Part shown: positions 16,401-20,425 of the stretch, in pieces
How the letters are laid out: every line of letters begins with the position of its first letter
How positions within the stretch are numbered: position 1 is the stretch's first letter
DNA from: Lachnospiraceae bacterium
GTDB taxonomy: Bacteria; Bacillota; Clostridia; Lachnospirales; Lachnospiraceae
Reading direction: 5' to 3'
Length of the DNA: 20,425 nt
NCBI GenBank assembly: GCA_900766925.1
Contig: CAAFXG010000031.1
Span: forward strand, 1-20,425
Program-made: the position numbers and the translations under genes
The notes under the pieces: generated by a model
Seen by the model: only the letters and a program-made list of their open reading frames with translations
Told to the model about the DNA's origin: nothing
The model's database searches: none

Positions 16401-16515
16401 CTGATTTTAGTTTAAGCACATTAACGCCATCGTTTGTTATAGACTCAACCTTATACTTAGTTCCGTTTTTGTCTACATAAACGACATTATCCTTTACCTC
16501 TGGTGTGTATGCCAT
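13408..16515 (-). CDS. DUF4407 four-helix membrane protein with collagen-like N-terminus and acidic tail
   Basis: 1035 residues. Residues 1-100 hold beta-type modules and a Gly-rich linker. Collagen-like Gly-X-Y runs lie at 103-168 (22 triplets), 200-220, 251-262 and 292-303, separated by modules of about 30 residues of the form 'DGxLxW'. A phage-tail-like unit (SAYDVW...GTEQDFLDSLKG) follows at about 306-329. Membrane helices lie at about 428-454, 466-484, 507-526 and 746-768; 'IFCLDRFI' after helix 2 and 'ISPVLYKMM' after helix 4 are DUF4407 hallmarks. The 530-745 loop is a charged coiled coil, and 930-1035 is almost only D, E, S, T and N. Basic residues before helix 1 and between helices 2 and 3 put both ends in the cytoplasm and the coiled coil outside. 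There is no signal peptide. Exact function unknown; probably a membrane sensor or scaffold for the adjacent TerY-P triad. Confidence 0.88.
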   Translation of the reverse strand: MAYTPEVKDNVVYVDKNGTKYKVESITNDGVNVLKLKSDGSVDKTIYWTENKWNSKGLVPEGGGGGTPPENNNTTDFTFSFDENGILTISHKGKVIQEFDIRGPEGKPGANGMPGQNGASGQKGQDGAPGQHGQDGAPGEKGQDGAPGKDGAPGPEGKQGPTGPKGEDADLWKPQISEDGNYLVFVNQKGEKSERFKIRGVKGDTGSEGPQGVQGPAGPVFIPSVNADGDLSWSNNGGAELKNPPTRNIKGDKGDKGDKGATFHPVVKDGVLYWYDDNGNCVNGISPVRITGSQGKQGEQGKPGLSAYDVWRKQGNYGTEQDFLDSLKGEKGTPAPPANFSFKDVEDYTCKVQKINTKLIVDSEEPTDSPEDIIRERTEEIKKLREEGHKPENQKKNNVGWFKKFTWWCAGVDKDLLTMCPADHAKYVGVGTVILFTALMAWFSSFIAMRLVFGVAEKDVWNLESLGAAIFAVFWAAMIFCLDRFITNTMYSDGKVTISKQEFICGLPRIIIAIFLGIVISAPLELQIFKAEIDNYIFKDLKDENKIGLINEKKDSINNCRKRIKNYETSKINLKNNQKKIPSIYKQIEQQEKLRKEAIDNAVKGISKGNTSGSIRRLPGESDEELATRKRNASSNDNQNFAKDKTDAAKQAAMPYDQTIADLQKKITELEADTNAFNSLILAENQRIKSLDSLYNEKERQRDSIFDANIGLGAKLRALHAIAMEDYTPFYGKKENTWVDYLSLHPLWYYLFFSAIGLIMFLFILIDISPVLYKMMLADGNYDNYLHQEKLLAQDKIRLSLSNMLKKLNESELQRVAPFIMGDIYEKMAGDSYVYKTEEDFKKEMSQQKSVGTIWRIWPISLFRWLFYKEKEHPSAPVIIMEPKQPSENQQAIQDVNEAVFAEVLDMKKKIVLASYRRWYKTQHDCIICDDVDDENKGREPFEDDINEDEDYNSDRDDYTSTNDEAQDESPKEDNSHSSDENEEDNEEQKTKEDSTETSDSSRQDSSDSDTTNEEDDERESPDDNGDDISDNERK
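13411..13728 (-). other. Coding segment for acidic, serine-rich tail
   Basis: This encodes residues 930-1035 of the DUF4407 protein, a low-complexity tail dominated by Asp, Glu, Ser, Thr and Asn with very few hydrophobic residues. It is predicted disordered and cytoplasmic. Because the kinase and phosphatase genes follow almost at once, the many Ser/Thr residues in acidic context are plausible phosphorylation sites. Calcium or polycation binding would be an alternative. Confidence 0.6.
16012..16209 (-). repeat. Collagen-like Gly-X-Y coding repeat (22 triplets)
   Basis: This stretch encodes residues 103-168 of the DUF4407 protein as an unbroken series of Gly-X-Y triplets (GPE, GKP, GAN, GMP ... 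GQD, GAP ... GPK, GED). The DNA shows imperfect direct repeats built on units encoding GQDGAP plus three further residues, which suggests growth by slippage or unequal exchange. Shorter runs of the same kind are at 15856-15918, 15730-15765 (three near-identical 9-base GDK units) and 15607-15642. Confidence 0.9.
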
Positions 16516-16520
16516 AATCG

Positions 16521-19037
16521 TTATTCTTTAAAGAGTGATTTTGATTTCCATTCAAGTGCAACTGCATTTTTTGCTGCTGCTTGCTCGTCTTTAAAAATGT
16601 AACTGTGAGACATGTAGAATTTCATCAATTGGACAGCTGCTTCAGAATATCCATCTTGCCCCACAGTTGCTGGTATCGTTTTTATTGGAGACATTGCATC
16701 CTCAAAATCCCCTTCTTGGTCTCCAATAATTGCTTCATATGAATTTTCTCCAGAACCTGCCAGTTCAGCTTTAATTGCTTTTTCAATATTTAATAGGCTA
16801 TATGCAAAAGCTCGCAATGCTTTGTCGTATCCGTCAAAAGGAGTCATGTCATCTTCATCGTAAATAAACTGATCCCGATGTTGCTTTTTTATTCTTAACG
16901 CTTTAATATTCTTGAGCAATGTCTCTTCAATTGTTAACTGATATTTAAGAAAATCTTTGAAGATTTGAGATAGCGTTGAGTACTGACTATCAGCATCTAA
17001 GATTTCAACAAACTTTGCACACCATTCATCTTCAGAAGATCCTGTTATTTCACCCAATTTGCCAATCGTAAAATATACGTCAAGGATTTTCTTTTTTGCA
17101 GCCTTAAGATTATCATCAGCCTGTTTCTTGTTAAATTGAGCGATAACTTTCTTTTCAATCTGTTCAATCAATTTTCGCTTTATCTGAATATATTGATCAA
17201 AATCTTGATTTAGATTCCAATTGTCTTTTGTAATATGATATCGTAACTTATCTTCAATATTTGAGAAGTATGGTTCAAATTCTTGATCTACGGTTCTCTT
17301 TGGGGTCACATTCAATACAGACATAAGCTCCTTACCATATTCTTCAGGATTGCAGTAATTCTTGATTTTCCGGCTTAATGTCAGCTCATCCCCTGTTTGC
17401 TTTTGTTCATCATGGTCATATAGTTTTAAATCTAAATCCAGATGCTTTATGGCTTTATAAAGCTCTTCCATCTGTTTAGTAATGAAGTCCAATACTTGAT
17501 TATCATAACTAACAATAGAAAGTTGAGAAATCTCTTTCTTGATAGTCTCAAACAAATCTTCAACTTCATTATATTTTTTATTAGATTGCTTGTAGAAAAC
17601 CTCATCAACCTTCTCTATTGAATCTACCATCTCATGTAAGATTGTATCAAAGAATGAAGAAAGACTCTTTGTTTCATCACGACATGTATCAAGCATGATA
17701 CTATCTTCCTCTGGACAAATAATGCCCTTATTGATTAAGGCATCAATATCTGCATAATGAGAATCTGCCAAAGTGATACCGTGTCCTCCTTCAATATTTT
17801 TTCCAAGATCTTTAGTTATAAACTCATGACGATTTTTTAATATGGAAGAGGTCATTCGGTTGTCTGTTGAATACACATTGTACATATAGTACAACCAATT
17901 TTCAGGTTTTCGCCCATCTGTTTCTTTCTTTAGAATGTCGTGGAAGTCACGAATTTGCTGTAAATCATTGAGATTAGGCTTTGCTAATGCCGTAGCAACA
18001 GCAATGTCTAAATCGTTCTTCAGAGCCTGTGACAAGCCCTCAGATACATTGAGTTTACACTCTCCAATACCCGGGGTGTCCATAAGACGGAGTTTACCAA
18101 TGTTTTCGTCTAAAAATCTGAAATCACAATAAATGGTTACAGCCTTAGAAGCCAAACATTTAAAAGTATGTGTTGCAGTCCCTGGAATTGCGAAATATGA
18201 GACAAAAGGTCGGTAAGCTCTTTTTACCTCCTCTTTATCAATATCCTTCAGTACTATATTTGCATCTTCACATTTTGCAAAATCACGACAAGACGCATCA
18301 AAAACATCATCAATGTTGATATTCTTATTATAACTTAAGACCTTATAATAGTCTGATGCATAATCCAAGTATTCCTTCATCTTATCGAAGAATCCTTCAA
18401 CAGAGCCGCCGGGGTTTGTTATCCTTTCGGTAATGGCTGCTCTTTCTTGGCATTGTGCAAGAAATGTATCATTAGTTGTCGCCGTAAGATATGGAATCTT
18501 GTTTTCCATCCCACAGTGTCTTATGTAATTGTTGATGTTATTACACATTTCTTCAATGGAATAAACAGAAATCACTGCCACATTCGACTTGCTACGATAA
18601 TTTCCATTTATTACATGAATCGGACATGCTGTACAATTGTCTGCTGCGTCAGTAGGAATTAGCCAAGTGTCCAAATGTGTTAATTGCTGTACGATTTGAC
18701 TTTTTCCTATACGCCAAGGTCCAATAATACCTAGGTTAACATATCCTCGTTGAGCACGTTTTAATGCAGTTTTCAGAGAAACACTACCACCTTCTTCATC
18801 AAGCAATGTATTAACCTGCTCAACAAATGATTGTAGGTGTGCCTCTAATGCCCGAGCTTGTTCTGTTGATTTGGAATCTTCTACCACAAGATTCCAAATA
18901 GCTCTTTTACTTGTACATATTGAAAGTAAACCTTCAACATAGTTCTTCCATTTAGTGGCTTTATCAATGCGCCTTGATATACCACTTTCTGCTTCTTGCC
19001 TTCTATTGACAATCTGATCTATTCGTGTACTTAACAT
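16521..19037 (-). CDS. Dynamin-like large GTPase
   Basis: 838 residues. A helical N-terminus (1-95) precedes a GTPase domain with P-loop GPWRIGKS at 106-113, a switch-I threonine at T136 (context DNCTACP), the G3 motif DTPGIG at 320-325 and a degenerate G4 (NVYS, 387-390). The long gap between G2 and G3 (about 180 residues) and the all-helical, charged second half (about 450-838) fit bacterial dynamin-like proteins. No transmembrane helix is evident, so membrane contact would be peripheral. Known relatives remodel or hold membranes, and some act in phage defence or stress. The gene lies 22 bases after the lipoprotein gene and 5 bases before the DUF4407 gene, which points to joint expression and a membrane-directed role. 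The GTPase assignment is firm; membrane remodelling is inferred. Confidence 0.85.
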   Translation of the reverse strand: MLSTRIDQIVNRRQEAESGISRRIDKATKWKNYVEGLLSICTSKRAIWNLVVEDSKSTEQARALEAHLQSFVEQVNTLLDEEGGSVSLKTALKRAQRGYVNLGIIGPWRIGKSQIVQQLTHLDTWLIPTDAADNCTACPIHVINGNYRSKSNVAVISVYSIEEMCNNINNYIRHCGMENKIPYLTATTNDTFLAQCQERAAITERITNPGGSVEGFFDKMKEYLDYASDYYKVLSYNKNINIDDVFDASCRDFAKCEDANIVLKDIDKEEVKRAYRPFVSYFAIPGTATHTFKCLASKAVTIYCDFRFLDENIGKLRLMDTPGIGECKLNVSEGLSQALKNDLDIAVATALAKPNLNDLQQIRDFHDILKKETDGRKPENWLYYMYNVYSTDNRMTSSILKNRHEFITKDLGKNIEGGHGITLADSHYADIDALINKGIICPEEDSIMLDTCRDETKSLSSFFDTILHEMVDSIEKVDEVFYKQSNKKYNEVEDLFETIKKEISQLSIVSYDNQVLDFITKQMEELYKAIKHLDLDLKLYDHDEQKQTGDELTLSRKIKNYCNPEEYGKELMSVLNVTPKRTVDQEFEPYFSNIEDKLRYHITKDNWNLNQDFDQYIQIKRKLIEQIEKKVIAQFNKKQADDNLKAAKKKILDVYFTIGKLGEITGSSEDEWCAKFVEILDADSQYSTLSQIFKDFLKYQLTIEETLLKNIKALRIKKQHRDQFIYDEDDMTPFDGYDKALRAFAYSLLNIEKAIKAELAGSGENSYEAIIGDQEGDFEDAMSPIKTIPATVGQDGYSEAAVQLMKFYMSHSYIFKDEQAAAKNAVALEWKSKSLFKE

Positions 19038-19059
19038 ATCTGATTATATTTTATATTAT

Positions 19060-19530
19060 TCATTGATAAGTTACTACAACTCTGTTACCACCACATTGAG
19101 GACAATAGACTACTTGCGGATTCCCGTAATAGTCATATATCAAGTTCCCATACATATCCGTTGCATAAACCATTCCATTGCCTTGGCAATGTGGGCATGT
19201 AACAGTGACTGGCTGAGGTGTAGTTTCTACTTCTTCATCCTCCTCGAAGCAGTTTTCAATTCGATCTTGCCACTTCTTAGCCTTGCGATATTTTTGGTAG
19301 CTATTGTAGCTGTTGTATTCCTCTTCTGCCGACTTGCTCGCTTTGTTAGCATTTTCTTCTACTACCATCGCACCACGTTCAAAGCGTCCTGCGTTTCGTT
19401 CAAGACTGCCTGCTTCTTTCTCGATGAATTCGAGGGCTTCTGTCGCAACCTTTTTCCCTCCAGAACCTCTGCAAGAGGAAAGGCTGATTACACAAGTAAT
19501 CAAAAGCGTGATATATATTACTTTCTTCAT
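19060..19530 (-). CDS. Small lipoprotein with DnaJ-like zinc ribbon
   Basis: 156 residues. Residues 1-19 form a lipoprotein signal (MKK, hydrophobic stretch, lipobox LSSC) with the lipidated cysteine at C20, so the mature protein should sit on the periplasmic side of a membrane. Residues 30-95 are charged and probably helical. The C-terminus has two CxxC knuckles, C112/C115 in a CPHCQGNG context and C143/C146 in CPQCGGNR, separated by a Tyr/Gly-rich hairpin; this resembles half of the DnaJ cysteine-rich zinc domain. It is the first gene after the promoter and is 22 bases from the GTPase gene, so it is probably co-transcribed. Function unknown; a periplasmic sensor or assembly factor for the membrane proteins downstream is only a guess. 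A zinc ribbon of this type in a lipoprotein is uncommon. Confidence 0.85.
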   Translation of the reverse strand: MKKVIYITLLITCVISLSSCRGSGGKKVATEALEFIEKEAGSLERNAGRFERGAMVVEENANKASKSAEEEYNSYNSYQKYRKAKKWQDRIENCFEEDEEVETTPQPVTVTCPHCQGNGMVYATDMYGNLIYDYYGNPQVVYCPQCGGNRVVVTYQ

Positions 19531-19636
19531 AACGATATGTTGTTTTATTTTTCTTATTTCTGTTGCAAAATTAAGTATTTTTAATTTGTATTACAATTAT
19601 GCACACTTATTTACATTGCCATCTTCACATTTGTAT
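19531..19636. other. Intergenic gap between SPASM-GNAT gene and operon
   Basis: 106 AT-rich bases. They hold the promoter described separately and an A-rich leader before the lipoprotein start. No tRNA, riboswitch-like fold, palindrome or terminator with a T-run is evident. All other gaps in the window are 22 bases or less. Confidence 0.7.
19566..19596 (-). promoter_or_regulatory. Bacteroidetes-type promoter (TTG -33, TAATTTTG -7)
   Basis: On the minus strand, TTG at 19596-19594 is followed after exactly 20 bases by TAATTTTG at 19573-19566. This fits the Bacteroidetes primary-sigma consensus (TTG, 19-21 bases, TAnnTTTG). The start codon of the lipoprotein gene lies about 35 bases downstream, leaving a short A-rich leader. 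It sits in the only sizeable gap of the window (19531-19636) and is the obvious promoter for the whole 14-gene run. I saw no operator palindrome in the gap and no clear terminator hairpin for the upstream gene. Confidence 0.72.
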
Positions 19637-20425
19637 TCAGGAAGTTTGTAACTCAGTGTTATAGTTCTGATAGCAGTACAAATACCTGAGCTTCTGTTTT
19701 TCCCTGACTTTATACCCACAACGTTCCAATACCTTTTGAGAAGCGATGTTGTTCAAATCCACTTCGGTATGAAGTTCGTTGGTGAGCTTTGTGTCACATA
19801 TATATTGAGTGGCCAATCTCACGCTTTCTTGCATGTAACCTTGATTTCTGTACTTGGGGTGCATGGCGAAGAAGATGGTTGGCTTGGTTGATAAGTCCAT
19901 CGCGGCAACGAAACCGATAAGGGTGTCGTGCTTCCTGATTCCCCAAAGGATGCCTTCGTTCTTTGACAGGTAAGTGCGGAAGGACTTCTGTATCTGTTTG
20001 ATGCCGTCGTTTGTTTGGGCAATGTCACAGAGGTCAGGCAGGTATCGTTGGGTGTCTGCATCTGAGAATATGGTTCTCATCGCAGCGATGTCGTTTTCTC
20101 CTATTTCATTCAGCGTGCAATGATCAGACTGCAATGTGGGAACGGATGGCTTTGTGAGCATACCGCGCTCTGCCATTTCGCAGAACAGGAACATGTGCAA
20201 CTGATGGTAGAGCCTCTCGTTGTGGCAGAGGGTGTCCCATTGGTCATCCGTGTATGCGATAGAGGTCAGGCACATATTGCACATTCTGACTGCCGGGCAA
20301 TAGGTGCATCGGCTCTCACGCTTGCGGTAATACTCCTTGGTCATCTCGTTGGCTTTCTGCCAGTCAATACCACCGTTGATGCTACCAATGCGGAAGCGGT
20401 CGTTGAACTTCTCGCATACTGCCAA
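19637..20425 (-). CDS. Radical-SAM SPASM tail fused to GNAT acetyltransferase (5' end outside window)
   Basis: Partial: the frame is open at the window edge, so the radical-SAM core with its CxxxCxxC motif, if present, lies upstream. Visible residues 1-90 carry a SPASM-type cluster-binding region: C4, then C40-x2-C43-x5-C49-x2-C52, C67 and C82, the pattern that binds auxiliary 4Fe-4S clusters in peptide-modifying radical-SAM enzymes. Residues about 99-250 are a RimJ/RimL-like GNAT fold, with an acetyl-CoA loop near 'YRNQGYM' and the typical late motif around 'NNIASQKVLERCGY'. The known role of such proteins is modification of ribosomally made peptides; the fused GNAT suggests a second acylation step on the same substrate. 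It ends about 40 bases before the promoter of the next operon, so it is probably a separate transcription unit. Substrate unknown. Confidence 0.8.
   Translation of the reverse strand: MAVCEKFNDRFRIGSINGGIDWQKANEMTKEYYRKRESRCTYCPAVRMCNMCLTSIAYTDDQWDTLCHNERLYHQLHMFLFCEMAERGMLTKPSVPTLQSDHCTLNEIGENDIAAMRTIFSDADTQRYLPDLCDIAQTNDGIKQIQKSFRTYLSKNEGILWGIRKHDTLIGFVAAMDLSTKPTIFFAMHPKYRNQGYMQESVRLATQYICDTKLTNELHTEVDLNNIASQKVLERCGYKVREKQKLRYLYCYQNYNTELQTS

Noticed and set aside
13408..16515. Phage tail fibre or prophage remnant
   Set aside because: Only the collagen-like N-terminus looks phage-like. The rest is a DUF4407 membrane protein, and no capsid, terminase, portal or integrase gene is nearby.
19063..19584. 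173-codon plus-strand frame opposite the lipoprotein gene
   Set aside because: It covers the promoter and the antisense of a gene with a good lipobox and zinc knuckles; its Phe/Ser-rich product has no recognisable features.

Overview
The window looks like part of a Bacteroidales chromosome (Bacteroides/Prevotella-like). The grounds are a near-perfect Bacteroidetes promoter (TTG, 20 bases, TAATTTTG) at 19566-19596, a typical short Bacteroidetes lipoprotein, A-rich leaders without strong Shine-Dalgarno sites, moderate-to-low GC, and an upstream protein with a radical-SAM SPASM tail. Every gene I can support lies on the minus strand, so the text follows transcription from high to low coordinates.

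Region 1 (20425-19637) is the 3' part of an upstream gene. It has the iron-sulfur SPASM tail of a radical-SAM enzyme fused to a GNAT acetyltransferase. A 106-base gap with the promoter follows.

Region 2 (19530-1) is one tightly packed run of 14 genes with gaps of 22 bases or less, or overlaps. I read it as a single operon that leaves the window at base 1. The order is: lipoprotein with a DnaJ-like zinc ribbon; dynamin-like GTPase; four-helix DUF4407 membrane protein with a collagen-like N-terminus and a very acidic tail; TerY-like von Willebrand A (VWA) protein; PP2C-type phosphatase; Ser/Thr-kinase-like protein; LIM plus HExxH protein like plant DA1; membrane protein with a glycine-zipper segment; small two-helix membrane protein; M48-type peptidase fused to a TerB-like domain; GNAT acetyltransferase; 1337-residue CASTOR/POLLUX-like channel with RCK, RyR and two formylglycine-generating-enzyme-like (FGE-like) domains; SMR exporter of the Gdx/SugE type; and a cut-off TerB-domain protein.

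The VWA, phosphatase and kinase genes form the known TerY-P triad, which from memory was described in Ter-dependent stress response networks and later listed among antiviral defence candidates. The rest of the operon adds membrane and proteolytic parts: a GTPase, a channel with nucleotide-sensing domains, two peptidases, a possible pore former and TerB-domain proteins. My inference is a membrane-centred stress or anti-phage system in which phosphorylation of a sensor/scaffold (perhaps the DUF4407 protein) controls peptidases and membrane effectors. The sequence shows the domains and the gene packing; the job of the whole is not proven. I see no RNA genes, CRISPR arrays, insertion sequences, att sites or prophage structural genes. 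No stretch longer than 300 bases lacks a gene.
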